Source: Labia minor
Lineage: Eukaryota > Arthropoda > Insecta > Dermaptera > Spongiphoridae
NCBI GenBank assembly: GCA_963082975.1
Contig: OY720347.1
Location: forward strand, 12,320,225-12,384,224
DNA: 64,000 bases
Reading direction: 5' to 3'
The position numbers and the translations under genes are program-made. Below, one piece after another: positions 46,337 through 57,547 of the stretch. Below the pieces are notes generated by a model, which was given only the letters and a program-made list of their open reading frames with translations, had not been told where the DNA came from and searched no databases. Every line of letters begins with the position of its first letter. Position 1 is the first letter of the stretch.

Positions 46337-46640
46337 CTAATTTTTAACATTGTAACATTCATCGATTTTTTTCAATTTGTTTTTGTTCATTTGTTTTCCA
46401 AAAGTGGTCCCCACCTTCTTTCCATTTGCGTGCCGGCAGTTTCTACTAGAAAGCGGATATCCTTTCAATGGGAATATATTATACATCTCGTTCACCATAA
46501 CAAAACCATCCCTGCTATCGTTTGTGGTGGTTGGTGCCTTTTGTTGTAACTTATCCAAGTCAAATGATGCATCTCTCCCTCCCCTCATTTTTAATTGGTC
46601 GACAATAAAAGACACAGGTTCCAGGTCACTTATCTATTGT
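46337..46640 (-). other. Unrecognised open frame in balanced-composition block
   Basis: The minus frame is open for about 100 codons with balanced composition: an upstream extension reading ISDLEPVSFIVDQLKMRGG, then QQKAPTTTNDSRDGFVMVNE, ending in a Lys/Asn-rich tail. The + strand is also open over much of the block (46377-46784). I recognise no family. It could be a decayed transposon gene or a host exon. Confidence 0.2.
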
Positions 46641-47330
46641 ATTTGTAGTCTATTGGCTTGTAGACAACGAATTGCCTTCAATTCAACTCACCAAACAATA
46701 CTCAAACATTCTGGGTTAATCCCATTTACGAGTATGTGCCTGAATTTTAATATAATTTCCTCCTTTTGCCTTGTTATTTTATAACTATAATTTCAATATT
46801 CAAAATTTTTTTCTTCTCATTTTAACATTCGCTTTTTGATGGTGATGTTGAATTAATAACAATGTGGTGCCAGTATCATAACTGATTGATGACATCCGAA
46901 AAAATAAATCGATATATAATATTTAATAATTTTTCAAATCACAATATATAATTGAATTAATAGTTTTAAAAAAATACGGTACACCAACACTTTGGGTCGG
47001 GTTATGCCAAAAAACACGACGCAAAGTAAATTAAGATTTTCTATAGCAAACCATGTAAAATTTGATGATAGGTTCCAAGTTACGAAAATACTACTTTTTA
47101 AAAAAATAAAGTTGAACAAAGTAAACATTAAAAAAAAATAATATAAAATTTTATTACATACATACAAATACAAAAAACAAAAAAAAACTTATTCAATTTA
47201 AAAAAAATAAACTATTCAATTAATTTATGAAAAACAAAATTAAAATTAATCGCATTATCTCATGAGTCCATAGTGACTGTTGTCGTAAGTTTCTTTCACA
47301 AAAAAGGAGGAATATTAGGAATTAAAAAAA
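46641..47330. other. Gene-less stretch
   Basis: Mixed then AT-rich. No feature recognised. Confidence 0.4.
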
Positions 47331-47465
47331 TGTAGAATTTTCAGTTAAGTGAAAAATTATTTATTTGGCGATAAAACTAACATTTCATCATACAATTATG
47401 CTTTTTTCAGAAATGTTGGTTTTATATCCAAATAAATAATTTTTCACTTAACTGAAAATTCCACA
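47331..47465. repeat. Long hairpin: 56-nt arms, 23-nt loop
   Basis: The arm at 47331-47386 and the arm at 47410-47465 pair along 56 positions with 52 exact matches, plus a change that would be a G-U pair in RNA. The shared core is CAGTTAAGTGAAAAATTATT. A fragment of the same motif recurs near 47637-47665 (TTTTTCACTTACGTGAAAATTC). It could be a small foldback transposon or a hairpin-RNA precursor. Confidence 0.8.
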
Positions 47466-47882
47466 ATCTTTTATGTAATTTACATATTTAAAAGAAACGA
47501 ATATGTTTTATGTAATATACAATATTTATTTGAAAATTAATTACAATTACAAAACATTATTTACAAAATTTGTGATGATCTCACTAGTAGTAAACCTAAA
47601 TTTTTTAAATATTGTTTTGTCACTTTTCATTTAATTTTTCACTTACGTGAAAATTCGACAATATTTTAAATTGCAATTATTGAATTTACACATCTAGATG
47701 AAACGAACAATATATATATATATATATTTAAAAATAATTAAAAAATTAATAAATCAATTAAAATTACAAAATACATTCTGAGATATCCTTCCAGAAAATT
47801 TCAAAAAAAATCACATTGTTAGACCTGAAATTACCTATAAGCCAAATTTTAATTCCTAAAAACAAATAATTGTATATCTTCA

Positions 47883-47913
<31 letters not shown>

Positions 47914-48039
47914 GAATGAATCTTACATTGAAATACTATAATTTTTCGACTTGATAAATTTATGTTTCTTTTTTTTTTTTCTCATGTCCAAATACCTCGT
48001 AAACAGTTCATGTATATTCCTCGAAGAGATATAATTGTT
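47466..48039. other. AT-rich stretch
   Basis: Contains partial repeats of the hairpin flank ('aaaagaaacgaatatg' at 47491, 'gatgaaacgaacaatat' at 47698), a TA run and a T run of about 23 (47884-47906). Confidence 0.45.
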
Positions 48040-48660
48040 CCTTTCAGTTATCGAAATTCCTGCTATTCTTATCCCAATCGGTGTTTGCCTTGACCTCACG
48101 GGTGAAAATTTTTGAATCTTACATTTAAAATAAATAAAAGGAAGGATACCTTTTTATATGCCCTTCTCCCTCCCCTTCTCTCTCTCTCTGGAGTTTCCGA
48201 ATGTACGCCATTTCAATGAGAGATGATTTGTGTCGCCGCTTTTCTTTGTTATTGTAAATTTAAATTACTTGGCTAAGCCTCTGGAATATAGAAAACGAGG
48301 AACGAGCGATAATTGATTGGTTGTTCCGCCCCCCCCCCCCCACGCGAGGGTGGCAACAGAAAACGGGAACAAAACGACTCCATTTTTCTTGTGTGAATTT
48401 TCTTATTAAAACAGTGAGAAACAATCATTTTCATCTTTACCAGGGGGAAAAAAAATACACCCTTATTTTTTTTATCCATGGAAAGTATTCTTGAAGAAAA
48501 ACCGAGAAATGAAACAAAAACCATTTCACATATTCATTCAACACACTTCTCTCTCTTTCTCGCACACACACACAAACACACATACCATTTGAAAGGGAGT
48601 ATCCAATTCATACAATTTCCCTCTGCTTTTGTTTTAAACAAGATAAAGGTTTATAATTGA
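48040..48660. other. Mixed-composition island with poly-C and CT/CA runs
   Basis: Includes TTGCCTTGACCTCACGG (a single nuclear-receptor-like half site), CTCTCTCTCTCTGG at 48178, a C run of about 13 at 48329-48341 followed by CACGCGAGGG, and CT/CA runs at 48549-48580. Short frames on both strands have no resemblance to families. Possible regulatory DNA. Confidence 0.25.
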
Positions 48661-48773
48661 ACTTAGAGCTCCTTTTTTAATCAATAAGACAATTTTAAAC
48701 ACTTTATAACTATAAATCTTTTGAATTAATTAATCTTAATTTATTTTTTGTTTAAACAAATAGGGTGGGATAA

Positions 48774-49221
48774 CACGAGGGTGGGGTGAAAAGTTTCCGG
48801 GCTGACCAAGAAAAACGATGTTTTTAAATTTTTTGTTTGCTATATTTTTCAACATAATCTCCATCAACACATTTCTCATAATGGTGTTCTAATTAATTTA
48901 ATTAATTAATTAAATTTAATTTAATTTAAGTCTCATCAACAGTTATGAATCGACGCAAAAATTTGTTTGGATTACGCGTACACCGTCAAATTGTCTGTAG
49001 AAATGGTTTTTCGAAGCAGTTTTTGGTCTAATGTTAGCAAACGCGGCACCCACGTTGCACACAGCTTTCCATATTCAAATGGTTGTGCAAAATATTTCGC
49101 ACACGTTCAGCTGACATCGTACAGGTCTCAGCTATCTTGAAAGTTGAAAAATAAAGCCAAAAAAAAATTTAAAAACATCGTTTTTCTTGGTCAGGCCGGA
49201 AACTTTTCAACCCACCCTCGT
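48774..49221 (-). mobile_element. Mariner deletion derivative with ~60-bp terminal repeats
   Basis: The left end CACGAGGGTGGGGTGAAAAG continues for about 60 bp and is repeated inverted at 49160-49221 (ending CCCACCCTCGTATA). The minus-strand interior encodes a mariner transposase piece: AETCTMSAERVRNI, then ATWVPRLLTLDQ, LRKTIS and a region ending ASIHNC. The catalytic part is missing and a TTAA-rich insert is present near 48890-48935. Shorter relative at 10218-10514. Confidence 0.75.
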
Positions 49222-49381
49222 ATACTTATTTCATTTGATTAATATAATAATTCACTCTAAATAATATAATACAGTTTTTAAATTTTATTTAAATTTTTTT
49301 CTAAATGTTTCTATTTCTTCTCAATTTAAAATACTATCATTTTTCACTTTTAATTAATTATTTATTTTTTTTGTTTTTTTT

Positions 49382-49389
49382 CAGGTAAG
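49382..49389 (+). promoter_or_regulatory. Candidate recursive splice (ratchet) site 2
   Basis: A long pyrimidine tract (TATTTTTTTTGTTTTTTTTC) leads into CAG|GTAAGC at 49384/49385, an almost ideal acceptor-donor fusion. A GTAAAT at 49426 could be the donor of a 41-nt exon starting at 49385; that segment has no stop in two frames. Same strand and layout as 9453, 40 kb upstream. Confidence 0.5.
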
Positions 49390-49892
49390 CGTTTTGCCGG
49401 TCACTGTTCACAGTACACATTGTTGGTAAATAAATTATTCCAGTTAACTACGCTTTTAATAGCTTAATAACAATAAAGATTGCTCTTTCGGACTCCCTCC
49501 CCAATGATATAGAGATTATGAATACTTGGGTTTATTTCTGTCACATAATTAAAGCCTTGTTATACATTCTACCAAACCTTAGAAAAGGGGCTAAAATTGG
49601 TACAGTAAAAAAAATAATAAATTTGTTTAAATGGACCATTTAAATTTTTCATTAATTTGTCTCCCTAAAATAATTAGAAAAATTAGAATATTGTCAAAAA
49701 AATTTAATTTTAAAAGAATTATATTATGTAAAAATACAATATTAATTAATTAATTAATTAATTAATTGACAGGTAAGTGGATTTAGTTTGTATTGAATAT
49801 TATATAATCTATATAATTATAGATAAAATAAGTGTTAATACTTTTTTCACACCTTTGACCAATCGGAAACCAAGCAATTTTCAATTTATATA
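49390..49892. other. Unique sequence with (TTAA)n
   Basis: A TTAA/ATTA run of seven units at 49741-49768 is followed by GACAG|GTAAGT at 49772, a good donor-like string without a pyrimidine tract. No coding signal. Confidence 0.4.
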
Positions 49893-50256
49893 GGGTAAAG
49901 CATACAGTCGTTGGCCCCCTTAAGCAATTCCTAGCAGTTTTAAATTGCGAACAATCGGTGTCAAATTAGGTTTGCTCAACATAGATACTATTAGCATTTT
50001 GATGAATAAAAAAAAATCATTTTCTTATGACATTTTCAATAAGCACCTTTTAAAAAAAATCCTAAAAAATACAGTTATTGGCCCCTTGTTATAGTTATTG
50101 GCCTAGTTATTCTATAGTGATTATACAACCATACAACCAAGGATTACATAACCATAGTTAATAGCGCAATTTTTAAAATAAAAATCTCTTATTATTTGTG
50201 TTTTAGTGATAGGGGGCCAATGACAGCCTTCGGGCCAACGACTGTATACTTTACCC
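49893..50256. mobile_element. Complete MITE with GGGTAAAGCATACAG ends and TA duplication
   Basis: The left end GGGTAAAGCATACAGTCG and right end CGACTGTATACTTTACCC are inverted, each extended by GTTGGCC/GGCCAA, with TA on both sides (49891-49892 and 50257-50258). 364 bp, non-coding. The partial copies at 36694-37375 match it. Confidence 0.88.
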
Positions 50257-51320
50257 TACATATACCAAAAACTTTTGTGTTCAGCTATATAATTATTGCC
50301 TTTCTAGTCCGTTTTCTTAGATTATGCCATTCAGTGACATGCCATCCCTCTTTTTCTATAATCAGACAAATACATCATGTATACTTTAATTAACTTAAAG
50401 CCTTTTATCTTTCAAATATTTTCTGAATGTACTTAAATGTAACAGAATTTTCATAAAGTTTCATACTCATTTTATACATTATTATAATTAATTCTTTTTT
50501 GTGAAATTCACTAAAGGACTTCTTCATAACGTTTTGAAATCATTTAATAAAATTTAATTTATTTATTAAATTCATTATCATTATTGAAAGGTAAAGCAGA
50601 GGGTTTCTTTAATTTCTTTAGATTATATTTTTCATTTTCATTTCTGTTATTACTTACTTTTACTTTACTAAGAAATAATTTGAACTGAAACTGGTGGTCT
50701 TCACATCAACGGAGAGGAAATGTTATCATATGACTAGGATTAATGGAAGGCGTTTTATACAACGTTCTTTGAAATTAAAAATTAACTTTTTTATTAAATA
50801 AATTCTCCGTTACTATTTGAAAAAAAATAATTTTACTTAATTCGAAATTGCATAATTCCAATTATATTTATCTTAATATCACATATAACTATATATTACG
50901 ATTTTTTTAATTTTCCTATATCTGCATGTATCAACTATCTCTGATATTTTTAATAGATTCAAGTGTTAGAAAATGGTGTTGTTGAAATCTACTAGTAGTA
51001 ATATTATTGAGCTTTTTAAAATATAATTTTATCTGAAAAAGATATTGTTTATTCAAATAAATAAAATGTAATCGAATCGATAGTAAAAAGAACTCAGATT
51101 TTATTACCAATCAAAAGTTTTATTGTTATTTCTCGATAAAAAAGTGGAGTCCCACTTGTGATTTAAGCTGCTACTTTTAAAGTTTTACATCTGTCTTTGA
51201 AAGTTTTGTGGTTCTATGGTATTAGGTAAGTTCTTTGCTGTAGCAACCACCTTCCTTTTAACTATATATTATTAATCTAATACCTTCTTCAACTAGTTCC
51301 GCAATCACGAAGGATAATAA
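50257..51320. other. Gene-less stretch
   Basis: AT-rich to mixed; ATTAG|GTAAGT near 51226 is donor-like but isolated. No repeat recognised. Confidence 0.45.
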
Positions 51321-51895
51321 TATTTGAGAAGAATTTAAAGCGAGGTTGCAATTGGGAAGCGCCTGTTTTCATGTAGTAAAGGGGCTTATCGCGTCAAAAT
51401 TATTAAAATATATAAAACAATTATTTTGCGGGTTGTATTATATGGGTGTGAGGCATGGTCTATGACCTTAGGAGACGAGAGTAGATTTAGAGTATTTGAG
51501 AATAGGATTCTTCGCAGCATTTATGGCCCAAAAAAAGATGAGGTCTCCGGGGAATGGCGGAGACTGCATAACGAGAAATTACATGACCTTTATACATCTA
51601 CAGACATAGTTAGGATTATAAAATCGAGAAGGCTGCGATGGGCAGGGCACGTGGCTAGAATGAGAGAGGAAAGTATGGCGAAAAATATATTGTTGGGGGG
51701 ACCGATTGGTAAACGTTCGCTTGGAAAACCAAGAACGCGGTGGGTGGACAATGTAGGAAGGGAAGTGAGAGAGATGAGAGAGGGTAGGGATTGGAGGGTT
51801 GTGGCTCAGGATAGGTATACTTGGAGATGTGTGATTGCTGCGGCCAAGAACTTTCGAGAGCCACAGAGATAGATAGATTCTTCTTGTTTGTACCA
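51321..51895 (+). pseudogene. 3' tail of a non-LTR retrotransposon reverse transcriptase
   Basis: The open frame 51426-51872 (148 residues) starts at an internal Met and carries YGCEAW (residues 6-11), FENRILRSIYGP (24-35), RLRWAGHVARM (69-79) and GKPRTRWVDNV (100-110). These motifs typify the region C-terminal to the reverse-transcriptase domain of arthropod non-LTR elements. Weak extension upstream from about 51321 suggests an 'IKIYKT' stretch after a frame break. The polymerase active site and the endonuclease are not in the window: a 5'-truncated, dead insertion, as is usual for LINE copies. The exact clade cannot be set from this tail. Confidence 0.8.
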
Positions 51896-54079
51896 AGGAA
51901 TTCTAGACTATCCACTGTTTCTTTTCCTATCAGGATTCTTTCTAACAATTTCCGGAAGTCTTACATTCGGTCCAAATATGCTGCCCATTTTCTTTTGTGC
52001 ACATTGGTCCCTTCCACAATAAACTTTATTTTTCACATTCCTTTCTCATCTCATCCAACAGCATTTTCTCCTGTAAAGTCCTGATTACTCTCATTTCAGT
52101 TTCAAAACTAATGACTGTTTTTACACAATGAGTTACAAATTCTGAACCTATATTTATTCTATCAGATTAGGTTGATCTGGATTACTTTTCTAATATTTCG
52201 TGTTTTGCTTCAAGTTCCTATCATATGATATTTCAAATTTATTAATTTAATAAAAAAATAAAAATTAACTTTTGAAAATGGTTGAAAGCTGGTTGAAAAA
52301 TCAATCTCTTTGGGAAAAAAGCCAACTCAATCTCATTCCATCAGAGTTTGGCATTACTAGCACTGATTGTTCAGTTTATCTTATTTATTTCAGTAAAAAC
52401 AAAATTCAATTTATTTTTTTTTTTAAATAAATTAAAAATTATATTATTATTAGAACTTTTCGTGATTGAATTTAGCGTTAAAGATAATTTGAATGAAAAG
52501 TCCAAGCGGCTTTAAAAGCAACTTATGTTTTGCTTCTTGTGTTTTTTCTTGTGAGCTCACGGGTTGTTAACTCCCGAGGATTAATTAGGAAGTACGTAAA
52601 CTTTAAATTTAGTGCTGATGTTAAGATTGGTTTAATAGGGTTTTCATACCTAACAATAAATTATATTGCTATAAAGTGAAATTATTAACTTTAAATCTAA
52701 AATATGATTTAGTGTATTAACACTAATCGAATTGTAGGTGATTTCAATTAATCAATGTTAATTAACTGTAACTTCTGAATAAATATGTAGGGAAATTTAT
52801 ATTTAAAAGAATTTCTCCTTTGTTTAATGTAATTGCCAATCTTAAACTTTGATTATTTTTAATAACTTCTTTTTAAATTTTGAATACAAATTGGAAAATT
52901 CATTTTTTATAATATTTAAATCAAATCATTCGCATATCATATTTAATCTCAATCTATGAATTCAAATATAAATTCATTTTGATATACAAACAAATATTTT
53001 ATTATTTATGTTTTTTTCTTAATATTATATTTCATTTAATTATATTATTTATATATAACATAATTATATATATTTAAGGTTTATAATTATTTTTATTCTT
53101 TATATAATTATATAAATTCTTTTAAACCTTTTTTTTAAATTTGATCTCTCTTGAATTAATAATAATTATTATTTTTTAAAAATAAAAATTACTTAGGAAT
53201 AATACATAATAAGATCGAATGGAAAAAATAAAATACAATTATAAGATTTAACTTTATAAAACCAAATTTTGACAATTTTTTTAATAAATTAATTATTCAG
53301 TGAGGAGGGAGATCCCAATATTTCATTGAATTAAAATTAAAATGATCCCTATATAATTTGAATAGTTCTTATTAATATTTCATTTCCTTTTTTTTTCTTC
53401 TTTTAAATTTTGCTTTTATTTAAAAAAATATTTTTACACATATTTTTTATTATTTTAAATAAATTTGATATTAAACATTTTCCGATAATTGATACCTATT
53501 AATTTTTAAAAAAAATTTCAACGAATTTTGTAAAAAAAAAAAATAATTTTTATTCCTAATGCTAATAATAATGAAAATTGGAGTGTTTCAAGGCCTGATG
53601 TTCAAAGAACACTCCTTTCTCTTTCACGCACACCCTAATTACATTCAGGAAGGTTTCATAAAAAATTTCTTAGAAAATTCTAAATTTCCATTTCGCACAA
53701 TGATCGTTTGAAGGTGGATTGGAGTCGACCTTCCCGGAGCTGCCACTTAGATAAAACATCCATTTATAATAAATAATATGATTAACATTTCATTTGGGAA
53801 AGAGTAACTAAAAATATGGTGTGTCTGTTGGATTATATAGAGAATCATTCGACTGATGAACTGGCAATTTTCGTCTTTTTTGGTAACTTTTTACCAAATA
53901 TAATTGTCATATTTTATTTTTACAAGGGAATTTAATTTATAAGTTAAATTTAAATCATTTATTTTTTTTTATTGTTATTACCAATAATTTTTATAAATTG
54001 TATAATTTGGTAATTTTCAAAAATAAAAGTGTATGTATGAATTAACAACAAAGTAAATTAATTAATTGATAGTTTAGAA
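51896..54079. other. Gene-less stretch
   Basis: Mixed to about 52100 (possible retrotransposon 3' untranslated region to an unclear end), then AT-rich. A balanced block at 53590-53760 contains ATGTTCAAAGAACA and GTGGATTGGAGTCGACC with no open frame. No other feature seen. Confidence 0.4.
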
Positions 54080-54328
54080 CAGGGATTCTCAACCTTTTTT
54101 TTTACCGCGGCCCACTTTTAACGGTTTACAAATTTGTCGGCACACAAAGAAAAAGTTAAGTGTAAAAGTTATTTATCATATTGAAAAAATTGAAAAAAGT
54201 CGAGAATGTTTAAGAGCCTAATCGCAAAAACATTTTACCTTTTTTTTACATACATATAAAATAAATAAGAACTTTTTTATTAATTTGAACTTTACATTTG
54301 TAAAATCTCGCGGCACATGGTTTAGAAT
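54080..54328 (+). mobile_element. hAT-type MITE, worn copy
   Basis: Starts CAGGGATTCTCAACC; shares 'acttttaacggttta' and the 'aatgtttaagagcctaatcg' block with 14182-14484; the right end is decayed ('ggcacatggtttagaatg'). Confidence 0.65.
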
Positions 54329-55028
54329 GTAATGATAAAATATACAATTTGATATTTTCTATTTTTTTTTTTTTTTTTATAAATACATATTCAAATATAC
54401 ATATTATTATATATTAAAAATTAAATTACACATTACTTAGTTTTCAGGTTGGCATTTATATTTCCATTATTAAGTATATTAAAATTATTCAAAAATGGCT
54501 TTAGTATAACAAGTCATTGAACAAATTATATATATGGGGGGTATTAATTTTTTTTTTAAATCATTTGTATAAATTTGGTTAAATTTAGCTAATTGAATAA
54601 ATTAAGGGTTAGAGTATCTATTATTGATGTTTTCGAGTTATTATACATAATATTGAGTATAATTTAATGATGATTGTATAGTCTTGATACAATCGAGTTA
54701 GTTTATGAGTGAAATCAGTTAAATTAATGGCAGATAAAATAGACATCCGTCTCTTCTAATCAAATTGTATCTAAAAAAGATATCTTAATTAAACAAAAAT
54801 TTTACTTTTTTTTTAATTTATAAGAAATTATTAAAATCTTCAATTTTGTCCAAGAAATAATAATTTTAAAAAATTAATAGATTCTTGAATTTAAAAATAA
54901 AAGTAAAAATTTAGACAAGATAATTATCAGTTAACTTGAATGATGATTCTTCACCAATTTAAATAAAACAAAAATTCTATTAATTTCCCATTAAAGAAAA
55001 TAATTTCTTCTTCTAATATTTTTTTTTT
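54329..55028. other. AT-rich gene-less stretch
   Basis: Nothing recognised apart from T runs. Confidence 0.5.
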
Positions 55029-55515
55029 GAAGTGAAACTTCTTTAGCGGCGTCCTGACATTTGGTTGAGAATGGAGAGTGAATTGAAAAATTGAAATTTC
55101 GTAACGCGTTACGAAACGCAAGAGAGAAAAAAGATATAGATATAACGAGTGAGAATGAGATAGCCTCTATCTCTGTCTCTCTTTTGTGCGGTGTTTCGTT
55201 TTTGAGAGAGAGGCTATCTGGGTCTTTCTTTTGTCCGGTCTTTCGTCTTTGAGAAAGAGGCTATCTGCGTCTTCGTTTTATGCTGTCTTTCGTTCTAATA
55301 CCCTGTCGCTAGGTTGAAAGTCCACGGCGCGCATGCGCACTAGTACGTTGACGCGGAATAATATTTCTTAGCCTCTGCTGGGTGAAAGAATAAAAATTAG
55401 TATGACTTATGATCAAAAGAGGGCGAGATCTCCACCTTGTCCAGTAGATATCGCAATTAAATACAATTTGAATTTAAATATATATTAATTTCAAAATTTG
55501 CCTAAACATTTATAA

Positions 55516-55846
55516 AAATAAATATACATATGAAATTTGTTATTTTTTTTTAATATTAAAAAATATTTAATTTGAGATTAATTATATGTAAAAAGATCAA
55601 CTATCAAATAGATTCAAACTTTTATTTTCTTTGATTAGATTATAATTAAATATTATTTATATTATTTAAAAATTATTATTTTTCTATTTATTAAGGATGT
55701 CTATTAAAAAATTGTAATTAACCTTATCATATGTCAAATATTATAGCTAAGTTTTTTTGAATTTTTTAAAATTTTTTATATAATTAATCTCAAATTAAAT
55801 ATTTTTTAATATTAAAAAATAACAAATTTCATATGTATATTTATTT
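55516..55846. repeat. Long inverted repeat inside Helentron copy 2
   Basis: 55516-55587 and 55778-55846 are reverse complements except for a difference of about three T residues in a homopolymer. The spacer is about 190 bp. Copy 1 retains only the left arm (around 21285-21358), the right arm region being replaced by a HINE-A and other sequence. Confidence 0.82.
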
Positions 55847-55885
55847 ATTTTTAATATTAAACGTATTTCATATTTTTTGAGAGAG

Positions 55886-56470
55886 ATTAATAAATATATA
55901 TATATTTTATTAAAAATAAATATTTTTAATTTTATTTCGAAATTAAATAATGAATTTTAAAATATTTTAAATATAAAAAAATGTTAATACAATATCATTT
56001 AAAAAAAAAGCGGGATTAATAAATATATATATATATTTTATTAAAAATAAATATTTTTAATTTTATTTCGAAATTAAATAATAAATTTTAAAATATTTTA
56101 AATATAAAATTTCGAAATTAAATAATGAATTTTAAAATATTTTAAATATAAAAAAATGTTAATACAATATCATTTAAAAAAAAGCGGGATTAATAAATAT
56201 ATATATATATTTTATTAAAAATAAATATTTTTAATTTTATTTCGAAATTAAATAATAAATTTTAAAATATTTTAAATATAAAATTTCGAAATTAAATAAT
56301 GAATTTTAAAATATTTTAAATATAAAAAAATGTTAATACAATATCATTTAAAAAAAAAGCGGGATTAATAAATATATATATATATTTTATTAAAAATAAA
56401 TATTTTTAATTTTATTTCGAAATTAAATAATAAATTTTAAAATATTTTAAATATAAAAAAAATATTAATA
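55886..56470. repeat. AT-rich tandem repeat, four units, in Helentron copy 2
   Basis: Units begin near 55886, 56018, 56190 and 56363 with 'gattaataaatatatatat'; each contains 'tttcgaaattaaataa' and 'atgttaatacaatatcattt'. One unit more than in copy 1. Confidence 0.8.
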
Positions 56471-56959
56471 CAAAATTAAAAAAAGGCGGGAGTAAAATTT
56501 CAAAATGGATGCCATTTACGTCACCCATATATAATTTTCAATTAAGAAATTAATAATGAAGCTGTAAGTTTCAAGAGATGTAATCAATAAAACTCAATTT
56601 TTCTTTATAAATACTATATCTAGTGTGAATTTGAAAAAAATCGTTAGAGCGGTTTTTGAGAACCAATGGTTATAGATAAATAGATAGATATATACAATTT
56701 TAGCTAGCATAATAAGATAAGATATATATCGTGAAATAATTAAAATTCTCAAGTCAAATATACAGCGTGCACGCATACCGACGCATGTAATTGTGTGTGT
56801 GAACATGGTCGGCGATTCACACGCCAACACATACAGTTATGTGCGTCGATGACCATTCACGTTATTTATCCGAATCTCAACATTACTTTAACACTACTAA
56901 ATCAATTTAAAATTATTATTGCATTTAAAACTGCTTTTCTCTACTCCACAGATTTCACT

Positions 56960-57366
56960 ATGCCGAAAAAAAATAACGACCAAAATTTAGACGATATTAT
57001 TTATTTCATACACCGTTCACTACTGGTTTATAGCCACACAGGTGCTAATGCACTTGAACGAGGCGAAGATAAAATCCCTCTAATTCTCGGGGGAGATTTT
57101 AATGTAAATTTTGGATCTGAGATGATTCGTTGCCGTTGATCAACTTTCTTCGAGAAACATTTGGTCTGCTTATAAATAACGATCCCAAGGAATCAACAAC
57201 AAAATCTGGAACTACAATAGATGCTGTTTTTACACGTTATATAGAAAATATCGAATCACGAACATATATATCTTATTTTAGTTATCACAAGCCATTAATA
57301 TCAGTATTACCAATTGAAGCACCAACCGACAATAGTACAGGCAATGTAGATATGATGATAGAGTAG
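56960..57366 (+). pseudogene. Helentron endonuclease C-terminal fragment, frameshifted
   Basis: Equivalent to 23278-23682. The first frame runs to 57139 and includes GGDFNVNFGS. An extra GA at about 57119-57122 (ATCTGAGATGATT versus ATCTGATGATT in copy 1) shifts it, and the TTIDAVFTR and SYHKPL motifs continue in a second frame (57130-57366). It is also N-terminally incomplete like copy 1. Confidence 0.7.
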
Positions 57367-57547
57367 ATAATAATAATAATAAAGCGAATATTTGGTACGA
57401 AAATTTTATACTGTTATATGTCTTTCGAAATGATCCCTTTATTTTTCTCTATTTCTCTCTCACTCACACTCTCAACTAAAATTTATCTTATTCTCTAGAT
57501 TGTAAGAAGTTTCACTTCCGCCACGTGTACGATGCTGCACATTTTGC

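Larger units (their letters stand above)
55029..57547 (+). mobile_element. Helentron copy 2 with frameshifted endonuclease
   Basis: The same element as 20801-23863, with identical GAAGTGAAACTTCTT start after a T run, AAGAAGTTTCACTTC near the 3' end, and the same 'cgccacgtgtacgatgctg' tail into a T run. Few substitutions separate the copies over more than 2 kb. Unlike copy 1 it keeps a long inverted repeat (55516-55846), has four tandem-repeat units rather than three, and carries a 2-bp insertion in the endonuclease. Confidence 0.78.

Noticed and set aside
49770-49778. CAG|GTAAGT as a third ratchet site
   Set aside because: It follows a TTAA microsatellite instead of a pyrimidine tract, so the acceptor half is missing.
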